Shown in pieces: positions 24,791 to 38,900 of a DNA stretch of 64,000 nt. The notes below the pieces were generated by a model. The model ran no database searches. It saw nothing but the letters and a program-made list of their open reading frames with translations, and had not been told where the DNA came from. The translations under genes were made by a program, and so were the position numbers. Position 1 is the stretch's first letter, and the number at the start of each line of letters is the position of its first letter. Origin of the DNA: Fasciolopsis buskii (lineage: Eukaryota > Platyhelminthes > Trematoda > Plagiorchiida > Fasciolidae); contig LUCM01001571.1 of NCBI GenBank assembly GCA_008360955.1, positions 73,881 through 137,880 on the forward strand, given 5' to 3'.

Positions 24791-26585
24791 CAAATAGCAT
24801 CTACTTAATAAAGGATGTGATGTATTTCTCCCCAAACTCACATCTTAAATCGGGACTTGGACGTATTCGTGTGAATCAGTGCGGAAAAATTAACTGTTTC
24901 ATTCCTTCAAGGAACTATTGTTGGGGAAATGCTGAGGGGGCCTATTACTTTAAAACTGGTGGTTGAAACATCCAGACAACCCAAACGAGATTACTGTCCT
25001 CAGTCAGGTCGGAGCAGTTAGTATGGCGTGCAAACGAAGCGAATAGGGACAATTAACAGTGAAACTTTCAGACATGACGGTTTGACTGTCGTGAAATGCT
25101 TCGTTCCCCACTGAATGCTTCATGCCAATTGCGTTAAAAGCTGTCTGTCATCTTAAATGGGCACACAGTATTCCTGTATTTCTGTTTAGATGAATTTCGC
25201 AACCTTGCGAACAGTGGCTATGCGGAGTTTTTCACCAAACAGTGCACGTTACAAGGCTATTGAAACATTTCAACTTACGGGTTTAGATGTTACTGCGATT
25301 GGGTTTCGTGAAAAATGAAACGCGGTTGTTGATCGTGTGTATCGATAAATACAGTACCTATCCTACCATTTCGTAATATACTCACTAGTTCTGAATATGC
25401 TAGTGAAAATGCTGAATATACCTGCCTCGTCATTCCGTGTACGGGGAAACTAACAACGAATGATTTGGAGTCGAACGGCTTAGCCATTACGCCACCGGGC
25501 AGGCTGTGAACGGTTTAGTCGAATTTCACCACGTGACACACAGCTGTACAGTGCTCCCATGATTTCCTAATGGTCAGTTGAGCGAGGATTTCACATGGCG
25601 AGTGGATTATTTCATGAAAACATTCAATCTTCTCCCCCCAAGACATGCCAAGTAGCCAAGCTCTGTAGGTCATGTCCGAAGCCTTCGTCGTACTTAGGCT
25701 GCCTGCAGATTAGTCGCCTATCCGTAGGGGTCGACGGCCGTGCGCTAGAGGTCCGGGGCCGTGCAAATCGGTGACGCAGTAAGTTTGGATCGGCTAAAGA
25801 CAAGCAAAAGTAAACATGTGTTGTATAATTTGTTTTCTTTTTTGCTTACTTACGTGTTCAACGGAACGGTGCACAGGCAAACGATTCCGTGGTAATGGAC
25901 AATTAGATCGGATACCTTTTTCGCGTAGTTAGCTACAAAGTTTGAGTCAACATCAAAACGGGGTAAAGAACAATACGTGTGACTGGAAACGAACACTGGA
26001 AACAATGTAATGGATTACGGTTGTCAGGGATACACACAATGACAGTGTTTGACGACCGATTTGCTTGAGGGATTTCATGTGAAATCATTCAGAGAAAATT
26101 TGACAGGCCAGCACATTAAAACATTACCAGGACAAAAAATCCTCGGCTATAAACCGATAAATGCATTGGAATACAATTCCCGTCTGTATACTAACAACAA
26201 AGAGATATCGCGTATTCAATAGGCGAACTATAAAAACGCAACGAATTCTGTTAGTCAAAGTAACGTGAGGTTTGTTCGTCTGGAAAAGACACCAGTTAAT
26301 TGCCAAAGGGGTCCAAGACTAACTAGACTGGGGTTCAGAAATATCGAGTACGCAATCTAATGGAACGTCACAGCAGTTCGACGATCGAGCCACTTATTTT
26401 TTCCACGTTTTTAAATATTGATAATCGCACAGTCTAAAAAATATCAAATACATCAAAAAACCAAAACGAATTTGATGGACTCAGGAAAACGTTCTTCCAC
26501 TGGCTAGAGACGGACTAATTGAGTACTGTCTCCAAGTTAACGGAAACTCCGTGAAAAGTGATTAGGTCAGTCCGATTTTGGTGCC
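24791..26585. other. Flank directly downstream of the transporter stop, containing its 3' UTR
   Basis: The 3' UTR must begin at 26585 and run leftward. I found no canonical AATAAA on the minus strand in the first few hundred bases. A run reading AAAAAATAAG near 26390-26400 is a weak candidate only. The tRNA-like relic lies further left. Confidence 0.5.
25455..25503 (-). repeat. Degenerate tRNA-Trp-like relic
   Basis: On the minus strand, CGGTGGCGTAATGGCTAAGC resembles a tRNA D-arm with A box. It is followed at tRNA spacing by GTTCGACTCCAAATCATTC, which contains an anticodon-loop-like CTCCAAA (CCA, tryptophan). The anticodon stem does not pair properly and the T-arm that should follow (GTTTCCCCGTA) lacks a B box. 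It is therefore a pseudogene or the head of a tRNA-derived repeat, not a working tRNA. Confidence 0.35.
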
Positions 26586-26952
26586 TTAAGCATCAATATC
26601 CTCAACCGGTTCCGTGGTTGTGTACGGTTGGGTTCGTGAAGGTGAGCCGTGATCTATAATGGCTGCTGCCGGGATGGCTGCGGTCAGTGGGGAAGCATTC
26701 TCTTGTAGTTTCATTGCGGCAGCCACACTCATTCGTTTTTTGCTCCACCGGCGTTTGTCAGTTGGGATAGCTTGGTCCATACCGCTTGGAGACGAAGGCA
26801 ATGACATTCTCTTGTTGAACTCTTCCACAGCCTCGTCCAATTCTCTTTCAGTTTCGGCATCCTTCTCGGCCAGTTCTTTGCGACACAAATGATCCACAAC
26901 ACCAGCTCCGACTGCATCACCCAACACGTTGATTGATGTTCGAATGCGATCA
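26586..26952 (-). CDS. Transporter exon 9: TM8 end, cytosolic C-terminal tail, stop
   Basis: The acceptor is CTCCCTTTTCACAG. The exon completes Leu499 and continues [20 protein letters not shown], then [11 protein letters not shown]. Asp500, Arg503, Asn507 and Asp511 have the same spacing as the substrate- and sodium-binding residues of human EAATs; the Arg binds the substrate side-chain carboxylate. About 100 residues of polar tail follow: an acidic stretch ([13 protein letters not shown]), a Ser/Pro stretch, and the basic segment [11 protein letters not shown], which holds two basophilic (PKA/PKC-like) phosphorylation patterns. The protein ends VEDIDA, then TAA at 26586-26588. No typical PDZ-binding C-terminus is visible. 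The tail is longer than in most family members. Confidence 0.96.
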
Positions 26953-29900
26953 CTGTGAAAAGGGAGAAAAAAGACCGAGAACCGATTTCCACTACCAACG
27001 CAACGAAATCCCTAAAGGGACATTTTATCGCATAAGGTCATCGGGGAGTTGTAACATCAAACAGAATTGGAATGCCTATTCGAATGGATTACTTTTCCAT
27101 CACGAACTGGAACGACGCGGTCGAAAAAGATGGGTTTTCACGATAGTTACCGGATTGCCCCCAGAGAATTGCATTTTAAAGTTGGACAAAGATGAGTTTT
27201 TCGTAAGCGAACCTAGCAGTTCTTTACTTCTACGCCCAGTTTTGTTTGAGGAACACGTTAGAGGGATTGAATTCGATTTGTGTTACTGGCTCGATTCGCT
27301 GTGCAATACGTAGATCGGTACATCGCACGCACACATAGACGCACGCACACACTTACACACACACACACACGCCCTCCGTGGCGTATTTTTTGGCTCGCAT
27401 CAATCTTTCTGTCAAAGCAAATCACACTACTGGTCACCGTTTGATTAACGAGAACACTGTACATGCGTAAATGAAACCAATTTTTTTTGTCCGAAGCACA
27501 GACAGATCAATTTCCAACCTTAGGTGGTCACCCACATCAATAGATCGTCGGAATTCAATTTCTTGTGCAGATTTGCACAGTAAAAATATTTGTCAATTTT
27601 AACCGACCACCCAGGGTATGAATAAGCATTTCGTGGATAAATCAATAGGGGACGAAAGTTGCTAGAGTTATGTTTCATGATGTGGTACCACGGTACTTTC
27701 GGAGCACAGGATGCTTATCAGGTTTGACTAGGAAATTTGTTGTCATACACTGTTATAAGAAAAAAGAAAAACAGTGCCGCTTAGGATTTAGGTTAATTAA
27801 TGTTGTTCGACTTGACTGTGGATAAGAAAATCTAATGTGTAATATCGACATGAATTTTCAGATTTACAGATGTCAAACAGTGACAATGACTTGTTGACGG
27901 TCTGTAAAATGTTTCGGTCTAGGATCGCCGAGACACGCGAAACGATCGGAATATCTCCACAATCCGAGGATTTTCTTTCGTCAAACTGTGCCTGGTAATC
28001 TCAACCGATAAATTTATGGTTACGATTATTCGGTTGCCATAACTGCACTCGAGTTTGTTTACCATTTCGACCGAATGGGAACTAAAACACGGTTTTTCCA
28101 ACGAAATGCACCAGCGAAGCTTCTCAACGGCAGTAAATATCCGGTAATCTTGCCACGATGAAGCGGAGCTTCACGATGCACAACACGGAGATTGCCTATT
28201 ATGTTCCCCCGACTCGTTAGTTCCACTAGGAGTGGCTTTTGTTTTCAGCTCGTGAACGTGGCCCTTCTATTGATTTAGTGTTAAAAAACATACGTCTTCT
28301 TAACAATTTGGTAACAGGAAGCTGATCGGTTAGACTTACAGAAGCCAGTCCACGGCAAGAATGAGTGAAATATCCTTTGTGGGCAAGCCGACCGAGGTCA
28401 GGACAAGCATCATGGTGACGAGGCCGGCACTGGGCACACTGGCAGCTCCGATTGCAGCCAACGTTGCTGTCAGACTGACAAAAAAACAGTTGGAATTGGA
28501 ACGAGTGAAACGGTCAAGCTAATTTGTCCATGACGAGCTAGAATGATACCGAAGCTTCGTGTTGGGACAATCGCTTTTTCAAAGAGATCAATAGGCAAAA
28601 TAATAAAAGAAAAACATTCGTGGAACATGATGCACTCTTCAGGTTTTTCGTGACTAGTAGTTTGTGTTACCAGAAAGGCGAGTCACCGATGAGTGTCATA
28701 CATCGGATGTTCATTAGAAGCTCGCAAAAATCAGCTGGGTCGATTGAACCGGTAAGAAACCTGGCTAGCAAAAAAAAGTTCCTCGTTCGAGCTCAACCTG
28801 GTGAAACCGAATTTTGGGTAGATGTCCTGGAATGCGAACCCAAATTGAGCACTCCTGGTTTGACCTTATCCCGTTCAAAAGACAAATAAATGTGCTAACC
28901 ACGGAAACACTTGTCAGCTAGCTCACAATGATGTGGAGCAAATAAACGGCTAGGGCAAACAGCACGTGGACAGGTGCAAACGGCCAGTTCCGGTGAAGAG
29001 TTTAGAAGAGATACCAGAAGCGCTAATTGATTGAGGCCATTTGGAAGCATTGCTAGAAAGTGAATGCTCCAAAAAATGGTTCGTCTACGGGAAACACGCT
29101 AACAATAAAATCATGAACGTGCGCAATATAACCAAGCTAAACGGAATGTCACAGGCAGTTCGTCTTACGTGTGCAGCGGTAAATCTAATGGCCAGGTTGC
29201 CAGTGCTCTGGCCAGTCTAATCGGCCGCGTTTTCTGTTTTAATATACACTTGGGACTGACATATTTTGCGATGTCACAAGGTGCCTCTGTCGACCAAGGC
29301 CCCCGGGTATCGTTTGTTTTTGAGGGAATTCAAATGTAGCCAGATTTTTGCAGTCAAATTGGGATACGTCTGATTCAAACGTCTCAGAAAGAACGGATTT
29401 TCTGTTAGATTCTCATTAACAAACATATGATCTGGAGCGGTGTAGCACCACGTGAAAGTATCGATCGCCCATTGATCGGATGAAAAGCAAGGACCAAAGC
29501 TCCATAAAACCGGGAAAATTAGGTCGTGGCCATTTCATTTACGATTTAGGTTTAGACTACCTCGATTATTATTACATACCAGTAGAGCAAAACGCCAAAA
29601 GTCTTTACTTGACAAAAACGTTTTATCATCGCAGTTTCAGTACTCTTCTTGACTTGTCTTTTTAATTTGTTGGAGCTTCTTTCAAACTGCATGCAAAATA
29701 CGTATACTAGGATAGTTGATTTTGCTTGAAAAAGGTTGTCTTGTCAAACGGACAAATAGCTCTCATTTGGGAAACCACAAAATGTCCTTCGTAGTTGAAT
29801 GGCGAAGTCACGTGTTGACTATTAGTCAACAAATTGTCTGCTTTTTTGACCTACCGGATAAGGCGTTCAAAGAACAAGCATTTTGTCCGTGTCAGGAATC

Positions 29901-32900
29901 CTGCCATGAAGGTAACGATAACCACTGATGATCAGTTCCCACAAAAATTAAAACAACTTTGCAATACTTCCATGTTTCGGCCGATCGTTATTGCCGAATG
30001 ATTGATGGTTTCATTTATAACCATGAACTTTATTTTAACACCAGTAAGGTTCGACCAAGCCAGGAATAACGAAGATTACACGGACGCATTTGGACAGATT
30101 AACTTCAATCCGGCGGACTACGGAACATGCTCGCAAATTCTGATTTTCGCAAATCCGCAATAAAGTCACTTCACGTTTCGGTAGGTAGCCGAGAAAGCCA
30201 CCTGTATCGTGACCACAAAATCCCGGAACCAAAATTGTCGATTAACATCCCTAGTGAGTGCACCTAAGCCATACTGATATGGTAAATTGCTTGTACATAC
30301 AGCCGAAGAATAGAACCATGCCTGACCAGGTCCTAGGTGTGACCATGTGCCTCAATGGAATGAAACTGGTGGACCCCATGGACAAAATGCTTAAAACTAA
30401 CGTCATCTGAACTACGTCCCTTTTTGATGCCTCGTTCACCATTAGGCGGAATATTGTCCCATTCAAATTCGCATTGCATGCACCGGAGTAGTTCGAGCAC
30501 TGACTCGTACACAGAAATTGTTTTCTCTCGAAAAGCTCGTGATCAAGTGCACACTTTTAGCTGCCAGAATTTATTGCACCCACGTAAACAATTCATAATG
30601 ATAACAACTATCGAGTTATCCGAATTGTACGACTCCCTGTCCGATTCAATTCAATCACTTATCCGAACTTATTGATTCTGTTCTGTCTGAACCGATCATT
30701 TGATCCTGAATGCAGACCAAGATAAAGTCCAAAGTGGTGTGTGTGTGTGTGTTTGGGCTGAGTTGAACAAAATTCGATTGTAAATCGAAAGTGTTCCAAT
30801 GTTATTTTTATTTCATTGTTGTGTGCCGGAATTTATTCCGGCCATATTTCACTTTGGTTCTTACTTCACAAACAATAGGACGAGAAACAAATGAACCAAG
30901 GTTGGATTGAGCAATCTATTGTCGCATTGTATTTGGCCCGAAATGGACCGATTGCTCTGTACATGTCTCACCCGACAATACGTATACTTCTCAAATAAGT
31001 GTACTTTTGTTTCGATTTCTTCGACTTACCAAAAAGGTTGAAAATACGAAAGAATAGTTGAATGTGAACGGGTGTCGGAAAAGAAACAAAAAGATACTGG
31101 CAACTTTCGATCCTCTTGTTTCGTTTCCCAGTAGAAACTTATACATACACACAAAAAAGGGTATTGTCCTGACCGAGATGCACAAATCGTTTTGACTGCT
31201 AACCTCTTCCGCTCTGTCCTTCATATTCTCCAGCGTCCATGTAGGTCGAAAATGAAATGTGTCAGGTGGAAATTTTATCCCACAATTCTTCGTGTCAAGC
31301 GCTAAGTGTGCCTGTCTTTCGTGATCGAACGGACATAACGTTGGCAAGATTTTATGCCCTCGGAAAAGGTCGGCAAACAGGTAAGGACTGTAAAATGAGG
31401 AGGGGCGTAGGGCAGACTGAGTGAATAAAGTTTCCCTACTGGTATTCGGAGCATATTATCACAAGCGTTTGTCGGTGTTACCCGATAGCTGTCACGTTTC
31501 GTCAACTGTCTCGTTTTTCCTGGCCGCGGACAAACCGACCGAAGATGGCGGTGAAGCGAATGGCAGTGATATTGACGGTGGCCGTCGTCTTCGTTGCCGT
31601 TATAGTGAGAGCGGTAGTGAGGATGAGAGTGGAATACTTCCGGAAGTGTGCAATCGAAATCTCTGGGAGGTATTCACGTCCAATTGTATACGGTTGAGGT
31701 CCGGGGAGAGTAGGACGGGGTGAAAAATGTCGAACATATTTCCTAAATCATGTTCACTATGACCCTTTTGGTGCTCGGGCCAGTTGTCGAATATTATGTC
31801 TGGATGGGACTTAATCGCAGATAAACTCAAAATAGATTAGAATTTTATGAGTTGCATATGACCTGAATCGTGGTTAAGAATCACTAGGTGGGGTGACTGC
31901 TTGTGAACATCAAATGTGGCTTTAAATGTATCATCATTAAGGATATCAAGGTGTAATACTTTGCACTTTTCATTGAAATGTCATGATTTCTTAGAAGTTT
32001 GTAGCGTTTCAGCTTAGGATTAGGCGAATTGTAGAATTTGACTACGAATAAAGGATCAAGAAAACCACGGATCGATCGCTAGGAATGTCAATTAGCACCG
32101 ACTCGAAGATAACTCTCCTCATCTCTTTACTTTCTTTGCTAATGGAATAAACATATGTATCATTTGTCAAGACCTGTTCGACCTCTCGAGCATCCCATCC
32201 ATACTCCACGATATAATCAATCTGACAGACGCCAGGTCCGGAATTCTCCTCACAGTTGATCGTCATGCATCTATCCTCCATCTCAAACTGGAGCAATGCG
32301 GATGTGCACCGCCTGTACTTAGATAAGTGCTAGAGGTCGAAGAATAGTTGTAAACTACTTCTAATAGTACTATTTTTAAAATGTCGTCACTTAAGGCACC
32401 TGAGTTGTGATGTTCCCCAGGCATGTGTTCCGCGCACGAAAACCACTCATGATCTTGCAAAAACAGAAACTCCCCAAATTCCCTAATTCTGCTCACTTTA
32501 ACTAAGCGGAATGCATTGCATGACGAGCTCAACTAGCCCGCAATGATAACATTATAGACCTCCTCCACACCGCGGCGTAGGTAAATGATTTCATTTCCTC
32601 TAGGGTGAGTGATTCCAAAAATCAAATATTACCAGTAAAATTTAGTGTCATAAGAAACTGTGCTCATATTAGTTTCTCTCATCATTTATCTAAATCCATC
32701 AGCAGACATTTGTTGATTGATATGAGCAATGTGTTCAGTTACAACTAGTTACTCAAGACTACTTAATTTTCCTGACGCATAGAAGCCCATCTTTTGTTGA
32801 TTCGACAAGGAATTACAAAACGAAACGCTGGCAGAAAGAAAATCGATTTCAGTGTCTACGAGGGTTGAGAGAAAACGAAAACACGTCAACACTGGAAAGT

Positions 32901-35900
32901 ACGTATTGGAAGAGATTTCAGCACGTTTGAGGTGCACGCTAAACGGTTGATATATTGGATCAGTCGAGGTTAGGTACCCAAAACCGGCCCCTTCTACGAC
33001 ACACGGGGTACGCCAAACAAAGCACAAGGAGGACCGGGTAATGATACGCACCGTGTTTTATTTGCACTATCAGTCCCAATGTGTAGTCCGATGGTGGTTC
33101 GACAGTAATCCACTGACTGGTGAACAGAGGCAAATTGTATTTTTATCCTTATCTCCGTAGTTTACCGACTGTTTCACCTACCTGCCACTAGTCTAACATT
33201 TGCATTAATAACTGTATTAATGTACTCTGTTGTGCGAACGTGTAGTCAAAGCATCCAAATACTGCGCTTCAATTCTGTGCTCTGTGCTATCTTTAAACCC
33301 ATACGGAACTTTTTCTATAAACTTTTGCTTGATCTAGAGAAAGTAAATTCTTCCATGTACGACGATCGTGGTGATTGGAAAAACGTACTTGTCCTTTTGA
33401 CTAAATCTTATTTAGAACCATTTTCATTGAATTATTCGAACTTGTGGAGATGTCAATTCAATAAGAAATCAGTGAATCGAATAGCTTGCTAACTAATAGA
33501 TGGAAAATGTCCAAACAATGACGAGTTAACGAGTACAATCGGGACCTAGCAGAAACTTTGCGATCGTCTAGTCGGTGACAATTATTTCTCAATGTGCATG
33601 AAGCACCGAAAATGTTCACGTGGCCTAGACATCGACCGAGTTATCAAACGATTTTCATTTTGTCTGTTATTTTCAAACTCTCTGAAATGAACTAATGTGA
33701 CTTCGACTTCAAACCGGCAGGGAAATTCCCTTTTGCTCCGGGCTAATGAACGCCTTCTGTTCGCAAATCCCGTTCGATTGTTCAGGGTTTGTTCTCGTCC
33801 TATTTACTGACTAATTGCACATTTCTGTTTTATTCAAAACAGGAAAATTTGTCGGTCCATTGTAGAACACACTGGGAATCGATGACTGAGAGCCCAATTG
33901 CTTTTTAACAGAATGAATATTTTTGCTCAAACCCTGAGAATACCATGGCTCTTTGTGTTCACTATCAGACGTTTGGAGGTGTTCAACTTGTTCTTTGTTC
34001 GAACCATCTTTCGTTGTGGTACAATTCACGATTCACGGACTGAGATTAAATCCAACGTCAGCCCGCAAGACAGTGGATCTCTCGACCGTCCGTTTAAATC
34101 AAACTTCAGACAGGCGAAGGACAATTGCCCAATGGTAAGTTCTTTTTTTTCTCGACAAACAATGATTTAGTTCCGTTTTGTCTTTCTTACCGTCCATCTA
34201 GTTTCAGATGAACAACGATTCGGTCCAGCGCATTACAAACAAGTGGTTTTTATGCATTCGGATATGAGTTGATCTTTTTTCGGATGTAATTTTTTGTTAT
34301 CGTTCATTTTTTTCTCTTCCTCGAAGACGTCCGAAAAACATGGCGAAAGAGGATACCTGGAAATTTTTTTAAAATAAAACCTGCTACCGTACAAAATGCT
34401 CCGGAGATATTGTCATCCGAAAGGCGTCAATTCCAGACTATAACCAAGGGTTGTGTTGCCTTCCCTGGAGTATTACTGAAGCAAACGAAATCCGTCAAGT
34501 GGATTTCACATGAACTAAGCTCTTTTTCGCGCGTTTTCTTCCAACTCTTTACGTAATCTCGTTGACCGGGATTAGTCTGTCCGGTTATTCGGGAGGGGAA
34601 ACACACAGTGGACTGGAAATTTTGTACAATATGAAATGCTAGTTTAGATTAGCCAACGACACAACTAAATGGGACAAATGATTTCGAACAATTACGAGAA
34701 TCAAGGGACTAGTTCATTAAATAGCGAGTAATTTGAGTTCGGTAACGATGGTGACTGCATACAAGAGAAATGTCCCAACGATTTAAGAAATGTAATTAAA
34801 GCACACTTTTGTGGCGTGAAGTGAATTACACTAAGAACTATTCCAGTTCTTGAAACTCAATTTTAGTTTACACACCCATTAATATTGTCCAAAAGTACAT
34901 TTTGACATGATCTGTCGTCTTACAAGTTTCGATTACCCATCTACTCAAACAGGCTGGATTATCTCAGGCCAAAAATACAGTCTCCTTGTCCTTAAGGTTG
35001 AGTATGGCGTGACATGGCAACAGAGTTGAAAATATCAGTAGAAGAATAATTATCGAGAGGAGATGAGCTTTCACTTACCCAATCTCCATTACATTTCAAA
35101 AAAGTTTTCGTTATAACAAAATTTTATGGCCGAGGATCCTTGCGATTCTTGCGCTTAGTGGCCGGAATACCTGGCCATTTCTGTCTATCATTCTCAATAA
35201 TCCCAAATAACAAACAGCGAAACGAATCCCCTATTTTTTTGTTAACCTTAACAATCCTGGTATGGGATGACTCTGACATTCAATCGATTGTTGACAAATA
35301 GAGGAGTCGTTAATTTCCCGTTGAATTTGTCCTCATATTCTGTTCGTGAATTCAGTGTTGATGTTACACGAAACAGTCCAGTTCACAATGCTTGGAACTG
35401 TCCTCCTGGATCTCCGTGACGAAAAAGTCATCTTGATAAATTAGGATATCCGATGCCAACATCGAAAAACGTATTACAAGAAAGTGAACACAGCGATGCG
35501 ATTGATAAAATCTGTTGCAATTTTGTCACAAACTAAATAGGCAAACTACGCGGCTTAGTGATTGCAGGCAACCCGGAAACAGGATCTATCAAAACGGAAA
35601 TTAAAAACAAAAGCACCGGTTTCCCAAAAAGCGGGCGATACCCTACAGTCCAGTAATTCACGACATTTATTTGCGTGGTGCGTGCAACCCATTAGCTTTT
35701 AGGACTGAGTTGTGTGAGGCCGGAGATATCACGAGCGATTAGCGAGTTACAATCAGCGTACAAGGTCATCCAGCCGTGATCTGACTACCTCAACCTGTAC
35801 GACAATACGTCCTGTAGCACAAACTACGGACACGTTTATTCGTGCAAAAAAACGCTTGGCAAAAACGATTCCTAGGAAAACTAATCAGTTTTGCCGTGAC

Positions 35901-38900
35901 CACACATTGGTTTTCGGTTTTCCATTCCGAACGGAAAAAGGCTTTTTAGGGCAAAAATTATTGCTCGTATTTAAAATCGTTTTTACACAGCGCAAGACAA
36001 AAATTCATCTAACAGAATTGTAGATTTCAATTTTTCGCTAATCCCTTTAGAGGACACTTGGTTGTTCCGTCATTCTTTTCTCATTCCTATAGTGCGATGC
36101 AGACGATCATCATTGCGAGCCATCACTCGTGAGAGCATGCGCGTTTCAGTTCACAAACGAGTAACACATTTTGCTGTCATCCTAGCTGCATGCTACTTCA
36201 GACGCTCTTGTTTAGACCAACCATGAGTATCGGTTACAATATCCCATCTGGTCAGGTGGATACCGAGTTGCAAAAAAATCATACGCGGTATGTATTCGCA
36301 TGTGATGAACCTAAACCTAACTAAATTGATTTCACGAACGTTTTTTTGTTCAAATTTGAAAAATCGATATTTTCAAATCAGTTTCTAAAAAGCAAATTTC
36401 CTTTTTTAATTATCAAATTTCCCGAAAAAAGGCGATTTTCCATGCAGTCTGTGCGTATTGTCAAACGTAAGTAAACAGGGAAAATGTGGTTCACCCGTGA
36501 AAATAATAGATTAACCAAATTCACTTTAACGTGTCTGTGTCGTATACGAAACGAAGGACAAAACTTGCCGGAATTGCATGAGGCATTTTGTGATAATCGC
36601 TAATAACCAAGTCTGACTAACGGGAACCTCATATTTGTGCAGTCCCGTTTTGTGATTTGTTTGCTCTAACTAGCCAGGTTTTTATTCACTGTTCAGCGGA
36701 CACAACTGTTTCGTTTGGCTGTCATACGCACAATTGAAAATCGGACGAAATGTGATTCGAAATTCCAATCGAACCGAAGTTATGCATTTTGACGTTTAGT
36801 TTTATCGGTAAATTGACTGTTTGGTTTTTTTCTTGGAAGACCATAGCATTATGAGGCGAGAGAAAATGGGCCAAGGTTCAGTTGTGGATAGACTCGGAGG
36901 CAGCATGTTCCAGATTGTTTGGTAGGAACACTGCCAGTGTATAAGTGAAGCATAGCATGTGCCTGAAAACTGTTAGAAAAGCTGTATACAAGAGCATGAT
37001 TCTCGTTAGCAGATACGGAGGAAAATATTAGACCGTTGCAGGATGCGAGCAAAATTTTCCACTGTTTTCCATTCTGTTCGAATTTTGCCAGGTAGATTTT
37101 CCATGTGCACTGTCAGCTGTTCCCTTTAGCCTCTGGAATAAAGATTGAAATCGGCCTGCGACAAAATACTGCTAAGCATCACTGTCCACGACTGATTTCA
37201 CTGGTCAACCTCAGTCGTCTCATCATGGGCCAGCTTTGTCTGTTGGCATATCGATTTTTACTTCATGCGTCTTTTTTTTCTCTTTTTCTTGTCGACGTCA
37301 TTTTCATTTAACTCAGTCGTCCTCAGTGCTAACGCAAATGACGGTTTAGGACCCTATTCATCAAGCACACATTGATTGAATTATTTTTTTACCGGTTCTT
37401 CAATGTGAGCTTCGATGGTTGACTTCTAGAAGACAATTGCATACAAGTTTACTCATCCTCCTAAGCTGCAGAACCATGGGAATAGATAAAGATAGAATTA
37501 TTTGATGGTTTGGTCATCTTTTTGTTCCTCTAGATGTTTTCGTTAAATTACCAAGGTCATTTTCTTTATCCGTTTTCTACGTTTAATCCGGTTGCGATGG
37601 CAGATTTTACCCAACCGTAATACGGTTATTGCTTCCGCTGAATTTTCGGATATTCATGCTTGCACACATATTTACGACAAACTAATGTGATCACGGGAAT
37701 TGTTTGACCGTTTATTAGACACGGTTCATGTGGAATGGAAACGCGAAAGCTCGTCGTAGTTAATCAGACATTTAACCGGACGTCAACTTTTTTGTTCCCG
37801 CACCATGACCAGCAATAAACGCGTAAATCTTTGAGGGAATATTCTGGAAGAATTTATTTCTAAAGCTCCCCTGGTTTCTGCTTTTTTTTCTTCCCACATA
37901 TCACCCAACAGAAATGTAACATTTTCCTGAAACACACGCGAATTCTACAAAGAAACAATTTAGTCGGCATGAACGGCTGACGACACACAACTCGACCTAG
38001 CAACCGACCGTGTAGGCAGATAAATCTATGGTTCGACATTTAAGTTCGTTTATCTAATTCCCGTGGGTCAAATTTTAATCAGATTGGACTAAAAAATAGG
38101 AATTCCTCACCTGACAATAAAGACCTCGATAACGCTAAGATTTTTCGCATTGATCTGGGCAATAAATATCGAAGCTACTGCCTCGTACAACGCAGTCCCG
38201 TCCATATTGATAGTCGCACCGATAGGTAGAACGAAACGTGTCACACGTTTGTCAATATTCAAATTGTTCTCCAAACAACGAAACGTGATTGGTAGAGTTG
38301 CCGCACTGGATGCCGTGCCCAGGGCTGTGATCCAGGCCTTGTCAAATAACAAGTATTTGACCAAATCGATCAATGTGAACAATGATATGGAACATCGTAT
38401 TGTACATGGATTATCAAAAACAAATATGCATAATTGAAAAAAAAACGTGAGCATAAAAAACTGAAACAAATGTTTGTCCAGTTCGTTTCATCCGCGCACG
38501 AACTCTGAAAGCCGGATGAATTTCGATACGGATTGATGAAAATGCGACAAGTTTGTTGACACTTACTTTTTTTTAAGTTCGTGGCTATAATAACTTTCGA
38601 AAACTCGTGTTTTTGTAGGGTCATACAATTAGTGCCCATATGTCGACGCGTTAAATTTATCATCGATTTCACATTGATTTTTTATCATCGATTTATCAGT
38701 TTTGTCCTGACATGTTCCAGTGCATCAAAGGAATTCTGGGCCTCAGCGAACTGAACCGTTTTTCTTTTCATTCCGGAAATGGTGAGGGGCGCCTAATGGA
38801 GATAATTGAGCGCAGGTAACTTTGCATTCAAGGAATTTGCGTTTCCGTTTCATTTCACAGTGTGATTTTGTCTGAAGCTGCCTAGATTCCAATTTCCTCT

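Noticed and set aside
26659..27313. Plus-strand ORFs over the last exon and intron 8
   Set aside because: The first is antisense to the transporter tail. The second crosses the exon acceptor and has no family similarity.
30251..30466. 71-codon minus-strand ORF with a GC-richer core in intron 7
   Set aside because: I considered it as an alternative transporter exon or a repeat. It shows no SLC1 similarity, no clear splice sites and no second copy in the window.
38150..38437. Plus-strand ORF over exon 7
   Set aside because: It is antisense to the hairpin 1/TM7 exon.
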